In this document: piece by piece, positions 46,114 to 55,452 of the stretch
Numbering within the stretch: the stretch's first letter is position 1
How the letters are laid out: the number at the start of each line of letters is the position of its first letter
Assembly: GCF_900099705.1 (NCBI RefSeq)
Contig: NZ_LT629695.1
Location: forward strand, 2,418,001-2,482,000
Direction of reading: 5' to 3'
DNA length: 64,000 nucleotides
DNA from: Agrococcus jejuensis
GTDB taxonomy: Bacteria > Actinomycetota > Actinomycetes > Actinomycetales > Microbacteriaceae
The notes under the pieces: generated by a model
Databases searched by the model: none
Told to the model about the DNA's origin: nothing
What the model saw: only the letters and a program-made list of their open reading frames with translations
Position numbers and translations under genes: made by a program

Positions 46114-47118
46114 GTGCTCCGAGTCATCGGCAAGCGGCTCGCTCTGCTCGTCCCGACCCTCTTCGGGCTGAGCCTGCTGCTCTTCCTCTGGGTCCGCGCC
46201 CTCCCGGGCGGACCCGCGACCGCGCTCCTCGGCGAGCGCGCGACCCCCGAGGCCGTCGAGCGCATCAACGCGCTGTACGGCTTCGACCGCCCCGTCTGGG
46301 AGCAGTACGTCACCTACATGGGGCGACTGCTCACGGGCGACTTCGGCAACTCGATCGAGACGGGTCGCCCCGTGCTCGAGGAGTTCGCCCGCCGCTTCCC
46401 CGCGACGCTCGAGCTCGCGACGTTCGCGATCCTGTTCGCCGTGCTGCTCGGCGTGCCCCTCGGGTACTTCGCCGCGAAGCACTACGGCAGGCTCGTCGAC
46501 CACGGATCGGTGGTGCTGAGCCTCATCGGCATCGTCATCCCGGTGTTCTTCCTCGCGTTCATCCTCAAGTACCTCTTCGCCGTGCAGCTCGGATGGTTCC
46601 CCACCGACGGCAGGCAGGATGCGCGCATCGATGCCACGCACTTCACGGGCTTCTGGGTGCTCGACGGCTTCCTCACCGGCGAGCTCGACGCCGCCGGCGA
46701 CGCCTTCATGCACCTCGTGCTGCCCGGCATCGCGCTCGGCACGATCCCGCTCGCGATCATCGTGCGCATCACGCGTGCGAGCGTGCTCGACGTGCTCGGC
46801 GCCGACTACGTGCGCACCGCGCGCGCCAAGGGCATCCTCGAGTCGACCATCCGCGACCGGTTCGTGCTGCGCAACGCCATGCTGCCCGTCGTCACGACCA
46901 TCGGCCTGCAGGTCGGGCTCCTGATCTCGGGAGCGGTGCTCACCGAGACGGTGTTCGCGTTCTCGGGCATCGGGCAGTTCCTCGCGTCGTCGATCTTCGC
47001 GCGCGACTTCCCCGTGCTGCAGGGCTTCATCCTCTTCATCGCGATCGGCTACGCCCTCATCAACCTCGTCGTCGACGTCAGCTACTCGTTCATCGACCCA
47101 AGGGTGCGTGTCCAGTGA
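46114..47118 (+). CDS. Peptide ABC transporter permease (DppB-like)
   Basis: A 334-residue inner-membrane permease with about six helices. It has the DppB opening (VIGKRLALLVPTLFGLSLLLF) and LPGGPATALLGERATPE. The cytoplasmic EAA loop reads DYVRTARAKGILESTIRDRFVLRNAMLP, which docks with the ATPase. The GTG start has GAAAGG six bases upstream. The stop overlaps the second permease (GTGA). Confidence 0.93.
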   Translation: MLRVIGKRLALLVPTLFGLSLLLFLWVRALPGGPATALLGERATPEAVERINALYGFDRPVWEQYVTYMGRLLTGDFGNSIETGRPVLEEFARRFPATLELATFAILFAVLLGVPLGYFAAKHYGRLVDHGSVVLSLIGIVIPVFFLAFILKYLFAVQLGWFPTDGRQDARIDATHFTGFWVLDGFLTGELDAAGDAFMHLVLPGIALGTIPLAIIVRITRASVLDVLGADYVRTARAKGILESTIRDRFVLRNAMLPVVTTIGLQVGLLISGAVLTETVFAFSGIGQFLASSIFARDFPVLQGFILFIAIGYALINLVVDVSYSFIDPRVRVQ

Positions 47119-48071
47119 GCGCCGTCCTCCCTCCCGCCAGCGACGCGAGCATCGCGCCGGAGCCCCAGGAGCCGAAGGGCGGCCCCGTGCGCCGCGAGGC
47201 CGGCACGAGCGTGTGGGGTGCCGCGTTCTCGCGGATGCGGCGCAACCCGCAGGCGATCGCGGGCGCAGCCATCGTGCTGCTGTTCGTGCTCGTCGCGATC
47301 CTCGCGCCCATCCTCGCCCCGTTCTCGGGCACGGCCCTGCCGGGTCGCGCCGAGATCACGCCGACGCACATCCCGGTGCCCGGCGAGCTCGCCCAGTACC
47401 CGCTCGGCCTCGACCGCTTCGGCGGCGACGTGCTGTCGAAGCTCATCTGGGGCGCGCAGGCGTCGCTGCTCATCGGACTCATCTCGACGGCGCTCGGCCT
47501 CGTCGGCGGCATGGTGCTGGGCCTCGTCGCGGCCGGCTTCGGCGGCTGGGTCGACAACGTCGTGATGCGCGTCGTCGACATCCTGCTGTCGGTGCCGAAC
47601 CTGCTGCTCGCGGTGTCGATCGCGGCGGTGCTCGGGCAGACGCCCGCGGCCGTCATGATCGCCATCGGTGCGAGCCAGGTGCCGATCTTCGCGCGCCTGC
47701 TGCGCTCGTCGATGCTGCAGCAGCGCTCGGCCGACTACGTGCTCGCCGCGCAGACGCTCGGCCTGTCGCGTCGCACGATCACGATGAGCCACGTGCTGCC
47801 GAACTCGCTCGGCCCGGTCGTCGTGCAGGCGACGCTCGCGCTGGCGACCGCGGTCATCGACGCGGCGGCCCTGTCGTTCCTCGGCCTCGGCGGCGGACGC
47901 CCCGAGACCGCCGAGTGGGGCCGCATGCTCACCTACGCGCAGAACGAGCTGGCGATCGCGCCGCACCTGGCGTTCCTGCCTGGCATCTGCATCGCGATCA
48001 CGGCGCTCGGCTTCACGCTGTTCGGCGAGTCGCTGCGCGAGGCGCTCGACCCGCGCCAGCGGAAGGCGTAG
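47115..48071 (+). CDS. Peptide ABC transporter permease (DppC-like)
   Basis: A 318-residue permease with a long cytoplasmic N-terminus (about 45 residues) before the first helix (RRNPQAIAGAAIVLLFVLVAIL). This is followed by the DppC-typical periplasmic LGLDRFGGDVLSKLIWGAQASL. The EAA loop is DYVLAAQTLGLSRRTITMSHVLPNSLGPV. GTG 47115 overlaps the preceding stop, which excludes the longer frame upstream. The ATPase partner is not downstream but convergent on the other strand. Confidence 0.93.
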   Translation: MSAVLPPASDASIAPEPQEPKGGPVRREAGTSVWGAAFSRMRRNPQAIAGAAIVLLFVLVAILAPILAPFSGTALPGRAEITPTHIPVPGELAQYPLGLDRFGGDVLSKLIWGAQASLLIGLISTALGLVGGMVLGLVAAGFGGWVDNVVMRVVDILLSVPNLLLAVSIAAVLGQTPAAVMIAIGASQVPIFARLLRSSMLQQRSADYVLAAQTLGLSRRTITMSHVLPNSLGPVVVQATLALATAVIDAAALSFLGLGGGRPETAEWGRMLTYAQNELAIAPHLAFLPGICIAITALGFTLFGESLREALDPRQRKA

Positions 48072-48087
48072 CGCTCCGACGCTGATT

Positions 48088-48134
48088 GGGCAGTGGATGT
48101 CGTGATTCGTGCCGAATCACAGCATCTACTGCCC
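48088..48134. repeat. Long imperfect palindrome between permease and ATPase genes
   Basis: Two 22-base arms (48088-48109, 48113-48134) around TGC pair at 21 of 22 positions if G-U pairs are counted. It lies between the convergent halves of the peptide transporter locus. The arm length matches the other dispersed palindromes, but the sequence differs. Probable bidirectional terminator. Confidence 0.7.
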
Positions 48135-48178
48135 GCTCGCGTGCATCGAGTGCCCAGTCGCCACTGAGCCGAGGCGGA

Positions 48179-49885
<1,707 letters not shown>

Positions 49886-50014
49886 CCCGCCATCCTGCCG
49901 GAATCCGGGCGGTCGCATCCCCGCTTCCGGCCGATCGTCACACGACCGTAGCCTTCGCCGTCCGCAGGCTCCCGCGGCGGACACGCCTGGTTCGCGAGCC
50001 CTCCACGCATGCGC

Positions 50015-50020
50015 TAGCAT
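50015..50020 (+). promoter_or_regulatory. -10 box of tRNA-Thr
   Basis: TAGCAT, with a weak -35 (TTCGCG, 18-base spacer). A 16-base perfect palindrome, GTGCCGCATGCGGCAC, covers 50029-50044 just before the tRNA. Confidence 0.5.
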
Positions 50021-50046
50021 TGCTTCTCGTGCCGCATGCGGCACAC

Positions 50047-50119
50047 GCCGCCCTAGCTCAGTTGGCAGAGCGATTCACTCGTAATGAATAGGTCGAGGGT
50101 TCGATTCCCTCGGGTGGCT
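50047..50119 (+). tRNA. tRNA-Thr (anticodon CGT)
   Basis: Acceptor GCCGCCC/GGGTGGC, anticodon stem ATTCA/TGAAT around CTCGTAA (anticodon CGT, reading ACG). The T-arm is CGAGG-GTTCGAT-TCCCTCG-like. Discriminator T. CCA is not encoded. Confidence 0.95.
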
Positions 50120-50126
50120 CCGACAC

Positions 50127-50156
50127 CGAAGGCCCCCGCAGCAGCGGGGGCCTTCG
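50127..50156. terminator. Hairpin after tRNA-Thr
   Basis: CGAAGGCCCCCGC pairs with GCGGGGGCCTTCG around AGCA. It separates the tRNA from a convergent small membrane gene. Confidence 0.75.
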
Positions 50157-50168
50157 TCGTGTGCGGCG

Positions 50169-50465
50169 TCAGCCGGCAGCGGGCGGGCCCGGTGGCGGGC
50201 CGGCCTGCATGGGACCCGAGAGGCCTTGCTGGCCCGCGGGGCCGGGCGACGGCGGCTGCACGGGCTGCTGGTGCTGCACCTCGGGCTTCGCGCCCAGCGG
50301 CAGGAACGCGAGCACGCCCAGCCCGAGGGCGAAGAGGCCGCAGGCGATGGCCGTGATCGCGAGGCCGCCCGAGCTCGGGGCGAAGACGAGCACGAGCGCG
50401 CACAGCACGAACAGCAGGATGAGCGACGGCAGCTTGCGGCGGATGGCGCCCTGGACGTGGTGCAT
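50169..50465 (-). CDS. Small two-helix membrane protein with Pro/Gln-rich tail
   Basis: A 98-residue protein with a basic N-terminus and two membrane helices (about 13-28 and 36-56). A ~40-residue tail of Pro, Gln and Gly (HQQPVQPPSPGP...) is probably disordered and cytoplasmic or exposed. I do not recognise a family. ATG 50465 is preceded by GGGGAG. It is divergent from the MarR gene, and CCCCGGGG occurs twice between them, once over this gene's ribosome site. Confidence 0.65.
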   Translation of the reverse strand: MHHVQGAIRRKLPSLILLFVLCALVLVFAPSSGGLAITAIACGLFALGLGVLAFLPLGAKPEVQHQQPVQPPSPGPAGQQGLSGPMQAGPPPGPPAAG

Positions 50466-50524
50466 GGGACTCCCCGGGGACGGTGGGTGCTGGTGCGTCG
50501 GATGCTAGGTGCAGACCCCGGGGA

Positions 50525-50530
50525 TACGGT
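50525..50530 (+). promoter_or_regulatory. -10 box of the MarR gene
   Basis: TACGGT ends seven bases before GTG 50538, which sets that codon as the leaderless start instead of in-frame GTG 50529 inside the box. Confidence 0.55.
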
Positions 50531-50537
50531 GAGTGTC

Positions 50538-50969
50538 GTGCCCGATGCTGCCCCCGACATGCGCGACTGGCCCACGGGCCGACTGCTGGCGATGGCCGCG
50601 CGCCTCGTGGAGCACGAGTGGCACGACACGCTGCAGGGCGCGGGCATCACGCACGCGGGCCTCGTCGTGCTCGACCTGCTCGGCGACGGGCCGCTCGCGC
50701 AGGCCGAGCTCGCCAGGCGGGCGCGCGTCGAGGTGCAGACCATCTCGCGCACCGTCGACCGGCTCGAGCGCGAGGGGCACGTCGAGCGCACCCTCGACCC
50801 CGCCGATCGGCGCTCGCGCCTCGTGGCGCGCACGGCTGCGGGGGAGGCGGCGTGGGCGCAGGCGCGGTCGCTCGAGGCGCGCGCGATCCCGGCCGTCGAC
50901 GACGCGGATGCGCTGCGGGCGCAGCTGCTGCAGATCGTGCAGGCCCTCAGCGCCAGGCGCTGGTCGTAG
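50538..50969 (+). CDS. MarR-family transcriptional regulator
   Basis: A 143-residue winged-helix repressor. The DNA-binding region is clear: GLVVLDLLGDGPLAQAELARRARVEVQTISRTVDRLEREGHV, then the wing TLDPADRRSRLVARTAAG, with the conserved Asp-Arg-Arg. Helices at both ends form the dimer interface. It precedes a nicotinamidase gene and an MMPL transporter gene on the same strand and may repress the pump; this is inference from position. The leaderless GTG is chosen from promoter spacing. Confidence 0.9.
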   Translation: MPDAAPDMRDWPTGRLLAMAARLVEHEWHDTLQGAGITHAGLVVLDLLGDGPLAQAELARRARVEVQTISRTVDRLEREGHVERTLDPADRRSRLVARTAAGEAAWAQARSLEARAIPAVDDADALRAQLLQIVQALSARRWS

Positions 50970-51016
50970 GCGCGGCTCGCATCCGCTTCGCTCTGGCGCC
51001 TGAAGGTCAGCCAGCG

Positions 51017-51022
51017 TAGGAT
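51017..51022 (+). promoter_or_regulatory. -10 box of the nicotinamidase gene
   Basis: TAGGAT ends seven bases before ATG 51030. There is no Shine-Dalgarno. Confidence 0.6.
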
Positions 51023-51029
51023 CTGACGC

Positions 51030-51593
51030 ATGGCCCGTGCGCTCCTCATCGTCGACGTCCAGAACGACTTCACCGAGGGCGGAGCCCTCGGCTGCGAGGG
51101 CGGCGCGGCCGTCGCGGCCGCCATCACCGACCACGTGCGCGCGAGCGCCTACGACCTCGTCGTCGCGAGCCGCGACTGGCACCACGGCGACGACGACAAC
51201 GGCGGCCACTTCGCGACCGGCGAGCCCGACTTCGTCGACACGTGGCCCGTGCACTGCGTCGCAGGCACGCCCGGCGCCGCGTACCACCCGGCGCTCGACC
51301 GGTCGCTCGTCGACGTGCACGTCTACAAGGGCCAGGGCGAGCCCGCCTACTCGGCGTTCGAGGGCGAGACCGAGGATGGCGCGACGCTCGCGAGCATCCT
51401 CGACGCGCGCGGCATCGACGAGCTCGTCGTCGTCGGCATCGCGACCGACTACTGCGTGAAGGCGTCGGCGCTCGACGGCCTGCCCGTCGTGCCGACCGTC
51501 ACCGTGCTCGACGCCCTCACCGCCGCCGTCGCCCCCGGCACGCGCGCCGCGGCCCTCACCGAGCTCGCCGACGCGGGCGTCGCGGTCCGGTGA
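51030..51593 (+). CDS. pncA: Nicotinamidase / isochorismatase family
   Basis: A 187-residue cysteine hydrolase that converts nicotinamide to nicotinate in NAD salvage. The catalytic triad is visible as Asp9 (IVDVQNDF), Lys100 (VYKGQ) and Cys142 (ATDYCVKA). SRDWHHGDDD carries the metal-binding Asp/His residues. TWPVHCVAGTPGAAYHP matches the nicotinamidase branch rather than general isochorismatases. The stop overlaps the GTG of the MMPL gene (GTGA), so both are on one transcript from the leaderless promoter. Confidence 0.92.
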   Translation: MARALLIVDVQNDFTEGGALGCEGGAAVAAAITDHVRASAYDLVVASRDWHHGDDDNGGHFATGEPDFVDTWPVHCVAGTPGAAYHPALDRSLVDVHVYKGQGEPAYSAFEGETEDGATLASILDARGIDELVVVGIATDYCVKASALDGLPVVPTVTVLDALTAAVAPGTRAAALTELADAGVAVR

Positions 51594-53776
51594 CCGCGCC
51601 CACTCGCGCCGAGCCGCAGCGCTCGGCCACGCCTCGCGTGCCCAGGTGGCTGCGCGCCGTCATCCCCGCCGTGCTCATCGTCGGCTGGATCGCGGCGCTC
51701 GGCGTCGGCGGCCCGACCTTCGGGCGCCTCGACGAGGTCGTCGAGAACGATCAGGCGGCGTTCCTGCCGCAGTCGGCGGATGCGACGGCCGTGCAGGAGG
51801 CGCTGCCGGGCTTCCTGGGCGACGATCGCATCCCCGCGATCGTCGTGCTCGAGGGCGACGGCGCGCTCACCGACGACCAGCTCGCCGACGCGCAGACGCT
51901 CGCCGAGGCGGTGGCCGCGGTCGACGGCGTCGTCGAGGCGTCGCCCGCGATCCCGAGCGACGACGGCGAGGCCGTGCAGATCGTCGCGATCGTCGACTCG
52001 AGCGAGTCGGAGGCGGTCGACGTCGCCGTCGACGCCATCCGCGACCTCGTCGCCGACGCGCCCGACGGGCTCACGGGCGCCGTGACCGGCCCCGCGGGCT
52101 TCGCCGCCGACATCGCCGAGGCGTTCAGCGGCATCGACGGCATCCTGCTGCTCGTCGCCCTCGCGGCCGTGCTCGTGATCCTCGTGATCGTGTACCGCTC
52201 GCCGCTGCTGCCGATCCTCGTGCTGCTCACGTCGGTCGCGGCGCTGTGCCTCGCGATCCTCGTCGTGTTCTCGCTCGCGAAGGCCGGCATCCTGCAGCTC
52301 TCGGGGCAGACGCAGGGCATCCTCTTCATCCTCGTCGTCGGCGCCGCGACCGACTACGCGCTGCTCTACACCGCGCGCTACCGCGAGGCGCTCGCGCAGC
52401 ACGCGAGGCGGTGGGATGCGACGCTCGCGGCGTGGAAGGGCTCGTTCGAGCCGATCCTCGCGTCGGGCGGCACGGTCATCGCGGGCCTGCTGTGCCTGCT
52501 GCTGTCGGACCTGCAGTCGAACCGCCAGCTCGGCCCCGTCGCCGCGATCGGCATCGCGATGGCGCTGCTCGCGGGCCTCACGATGCTGCCCGCGCTGCTC
52601 TACGCCGTCGGCCGCGTCGCGTTCTGGCCCGTCGCGCCGCGCCACCACGGTGCGCACGAGCACGCGCCGACGCACGCGAAGGCCGAGAAGGTGGGACTGT
52701 GGGGCCGCGTCGCCGCGCTCGTCGGGCGCCGCCCGCGCCCCGTGTGGATCGTCACGGCGATCGTGCTCGCCGCCGGCGCCGTCGGCATGACGCAGCTGCA
52801 GCCGAACGGCGTGCCGTCGAGCGAGTTCGTCGTGGGGGAGTCGCAGGCGCGCGACGGCCAGGCCGTGCTCTCCGACCACTTCCCCGGCGGGTCGGGCGCG
52901 CCGACGTACGTGCTGGCCGCCGAGGGCGACCTCGAGGCCGTCGCCGACGTCGCCGTGGGCGTCGACGGCGTGGACGCCGTGGCAGCGACGAGCGAGGACG
53001 CGCCGGGCGGCACCGTGCCCGTCGACGACGCCGCGCCCGTGCCCGGCATGCCGACGGGCGAGCCGCAGGTCGTCGACGGGCGGGTGCTGCTGCAGCTCAC
53101 GCTCGACGCCGCCCCCGACTCCGACGCCGCGCAGCAGGCGGTGCGCGATCTGCGCGCCGCGCTCGCCGACGCCGACCTCGGCGACGCGCTCGTCGGCGGC
53201 ACGACCGCGACGGCCGTCGACACGAACGACACGGCCATCCACGACCGCGCGCTCATCATCCCGATCGTGCTCGCCGTGATTCTCGTGATCCTCGCGCTGC
53301 TGCTGCGGGCGATCGTCGCGCCGATCCTGCTCATCCTCACGACCGTGCTGTCGTTCGGCACGGCGCTGGGCGTCGGCGCGCTCATCCTGCACGCCATGGG
53401 GCGCGAGGCGATGGATCCGTCGGTGCCGCTGTTCGCGTTCGTGTTCCTCGTCGCGCTCGGGGTCGACTACAACATCTTCCTCATGACCCGGGTGCGCGAG
53501 GAGGCGCTGCGGCGTGGGCACCGCGAGGGCGTGCTCACGGGCCTGCGGGTCACGGGCAGCGTCATCACCTCCGCAGGTGTCGTGCTGGCGGCGACGTTCG
53601 CGGCGCTCGCGGTGATCCCCGTGCTGTTCCTGCTGCAGATCGCGATCATCGTCGCGCTCGGCGTGCTCATCGACACCGTGCTCGTGCGCTCGCTGCTCGT
53701 GCCGGCGCTGTCGCTCGAGATCGGGCGGGCGACGTGGTGGCCGTCGCGGCTGTCGCGGGGCGTGCCGAAGGACTGA
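51590..53776 (+). CDS. MMPL-family RND transporter
   Basis: A 728-residue inner-membrane exporter built as two repeats. Each repeat has one helix, a large extracytoplasmic loop and a block of five helices. The proton-relay Asp-Tyr pairs are seen in GAATDYALLYTARYRE (first half) and ALGVDYNIFLMTRVREE (second half). VTGPAGFAADIAEAF in the first loop is also typical. Relatives export lipids, peptides or drugs; the cargo here is unknown. It is translationally coupled to pncA and possibly controlled by the MarR protein. A long palindrome follows. Confidence 0.93.
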   Translation: MTAPTRAEPQRSATPRVPRWLRAVIPAVLIVGWIAALGVGGPTFGRLDEVVENDQAAFLPQSADATAVQEALPGFLGDDRIPAIVVLEGDGALTDDQLADAQTLAEAVAAVDGVVEASPAIPSDDGEAVQIVAIVDSSESEAVDVAVDAIRDLVADAPDGLTGAVTGPAGFAADIAEAFSGIDGILLLVALAAVLVILVIVYRSPLLPILVLLTSVAALCLAILVVFSLAKAGILQLSGQTQGILFILVVGAATDYALLYTARYREALAQHARRWDATLAAWKGSFEPILASGGTVIAGLLCLLLSDLQSNRQLGPVAAIGIAMALLAGLTMLPALLYAVGRVAFWPVAPRHHGAHEHAPTHAKAEKVGLWGRVAALVGRRPRPVWIVTAIVLAAGAVGMTQLQPNGVPSSEFVVGESQARDGQAVLSDHFPGGSGAPTYVLAAEGDLEAVADVAVGVDGVDAVAATSEDAPGGTVPVDDAAPVPGMPTGEPQVVDGRVLLQLTLDAAPDSDAAQQAVRDLRAALADADLGDALVGGTTATAVDTNDTAIHDRALIIPIVLAVILVILALLLRAIVAPILLILTTVLSFGTALGVGALILHAMGREAMDPSVPLFAFVFLVALGVDYNIFLMTRVREEALRRGHREGVLTGLRVTGSVITSAGVVLAATFAALAVIPVLFLLQIAIIVALGVLIDTVLVRSLLVPALSLEIGRATWWPSRLSRGVPKD

Positions 53777-53781
53777 GCTCC

Positions 53782-53872
53782 GTTGCGAGGTGCGGTTGCT
53801 GCACTGAGGTGCCGTTGCAACCGCACCCGAGTGCAGCAACCGCACCCGAGTGCAGCAACCGCACCTCGCAAC
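53782..53872. repeat. 24-bp-arm palindrome with internal 19-bp direct repeats
   Basis: Outer arms 53782-53805 and 53849-53872 pair perfectly. Between them the unit CAACCGCACCCGAGTGCAG occurs twice (53818-53836, 53837-53855), and a third partial copy runs into the right arm. The left arm can therefore pair with any of three partners. It lies between the convergent MMPL and PucR genes. Confidence 0.85.
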
Positions 53873-53874
53873 CG

Positions 53875-55338
53875 TCAGCCGGGCTCCGCGGTCGCCTGCA
53901 GCCACGCCCACAGGGTCGCGCGGTCGGCGAAGCCCTGCAGGTCGAGGCCCAGCGCGCGGCCGAGGGCGAGGATGCGGTCGCGCAGCGAGTGCCGGTGCAT
54001 GCCGGCGGCGCGGGCCGCGGCGTCCCACGCGCAGTCGTGCGCGAACCACACGCGGGCGAGCGCGAGGGATGCGCGCCCGTCGTCGGTCGCGAGCAGCGCG
54101 CCGAGGTGCGCCGCGGCGGCGGCGCGCACGGCCTCGTCGCCGAGCAGGCCCAGCAGGCCGTCGTCGCCGGGGGAGAAGGTGGCGGATGCGGTGCCGTCGC
54201 GGCGCGCGCGGTCGAGCGCCGTCGACGCCTGGGCGACGGCGGTCGCGGCGTGCGCCCACGTGGTCGGCAGGCTCCAGCCCGCGGTCGCGTCGATCGCGCT
54301 CGCGACCGCCGCCCGATGCACGTCGGCGGCGACGACGAGCGTGCGCTCGTCGCGGGTGGCGGCGAGGACCGGGCCCGGCGCTTCCGCGTCGATGGGCGCC
54401 GTGCCGTCGACGGCGGCGACGACGATGGGCTCGGCGGGCAGCGCCTCGCCGACGCGGGCGAGCAGCACGGCCGCCTGCTCGGCGCCGCCGGCGAGCGCGT
54501 GCTCCACGATGGCGCCCTCGAACGCCGCGACGCGGTCGCGCGCGCCCTGCGACGACGCGAGCGCGAGGTCGAGCAGCGCCGCTGCCGTCGTCACGACCGA
54601 GCGTGCGGGGGCGTCGAGCGCCTCCGTGCCGGCGAGGGCCAGCGCGCCGTGCACGCGGCCCGCGCCGCCGAGCGACTGCACGAGCATCCACCCGCCGTCG
54701 TCGCGCTCGATGGTGCGCGCCGTGCGGCGGCCGGTGCGCAGCGCCGCGCGCACCTCGTCGACGAGCGCCTCGTCGACGCTCGCCGTCGACGCGGCGCGCG
54801 TGCGGGCGCGCTCGTCGAGCAGCGCGACGTCGGCACCCAGCTCGCGCGCGACCGTGCGCACGACCGCGGCGGCGCCGTCCGCGCGGCTCGCGGCCGCACC
54901 GATCGCGCGCTGCGCGTCGGCTGCCCACCGCTCGCGCGCGGCGCCGCGCTCGGCGTTCCAGCGGATGATCGCGAGGAACGACGTGTCGTACGGCACCTCG
55001 AAGAGCGGCAGGTCGGCCGCGAGGGCGGCGTCGACGAGCGCGGGCGGCACGTCGGGGGAGTGCAGGCCCGTGCCGAAGCCGAGGCCCAGCACGCCGGCGT
55101 CGACGAGCGCGCGCACGTAGCGCGGCGCCGTCGTGTCGCCGCCGACGAGCTGCCTGCCGGTCGTGAGCAGCACGTGCTCGGGCGCGAGGAACGGCGTGGG
55201 GTCGGCGAGGTCGGAGCTCGCGATCCACGAGATCGGCCGCGCGTGCCGGTCGTCGCCCGCGACGACCGCGTGCAGCGCGAGCGACGGCTCGGCGACGAGC
55301 GCCTCGACGGTCGCGAGCGTGGGCGTGCGGGTGGCCAT
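53875..55338 (-). CDS. PucR-family transcriptional regulator
   Basis: A 487-residue regulator with the PucR layout. The N-terminal purine-catabolism-regulator-like domain has SDLADPTPFLAPEHVLLTTG and ALVDAGVLGLGFGTGLH. The middle is a GGDEF/GAF-derived Ala-rich region. The C-terminal helix-turn-helix 30 reads CAWDAAARAAGMHRHSLRDRI and ends DLQGFADRATLWAWLQ. It is divergent from gabT-gabD and very probably controls them in response to GABA or a related amine. Direct repeats of GAATC, 23 bp apart, lie in the shared promoter. ATG 55338 is preceded by CACGAT six bases up, so the start may be leaderless. Confidence 0.9.
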   Translation of the reverse strand: MATRTPTLATVEALVAEPSLALHAVVAGDDRHARPISWIASSDLADPTPFLAPEHVLLTTGRQLVGGDTTAPRYVRALVDAGVLGLGFGTGLHSPDVPPALVDAALAADLPLFEVPYDTSFLAIIRWNAERGAARERWAADAQRAIGAAASRADGAAAVVRTVARELGADVALLDERARTRAASTASVDEALVDEVRAALRTGRRTARTIERDDGGWMLVQSLGGAGRVHGALALAGTEALDAPARSVVTTAAALLDLALASSQGARDRVAAFEGAIVEHALAGGAEQAAVLLARVGEALPAEPIVVAAVDGTAPIDAEAPGPVLAATRDERTLVVAADVHRAAVASAIDATAGWSLPTTWAHAATAVAQASTALDRARRDGTASATFSPGDDGLLGLLGDEAVRAAAAAHLGALLATDDGRASLALARVWFAHDCAWDAAARAAGMHRHSLRDRILALGRALGLDLQGFADRATLWAWLQATAEPG

Positions 55339-55373
55339 GCGGCCATCGTGCCACGACGGCATCACTCACGCAT

Positions 55374-55401
55374 GAATCTGCCGACATGGCACCCGTGAAT
55401 C
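55374..55401 (+). promoter_or_regulatory. Paired GAATC sites upstream of gabT
   Basis: GAATC at 55374-55378 and 55397-55401, about two helical turns apart, just before the TACCGT -10 box at 55416-55421. Possible PucR binding site. Confidence 0.35.
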
Positions 55402-55415
55402 AGGGATGCGCTGCC

Positions 55416-55421
55416 TACCGT
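55416..55421 (+). promoter_or_regulatory. -10 box of gabT
   Basis: TACCGT lies 32 bases before the ATG, and the leader carries AGGAG. Confidence 0.45.
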
Positions 55422-55452
55422 GAGCAGCACCACACCTCGACAGGAGCCCGCG

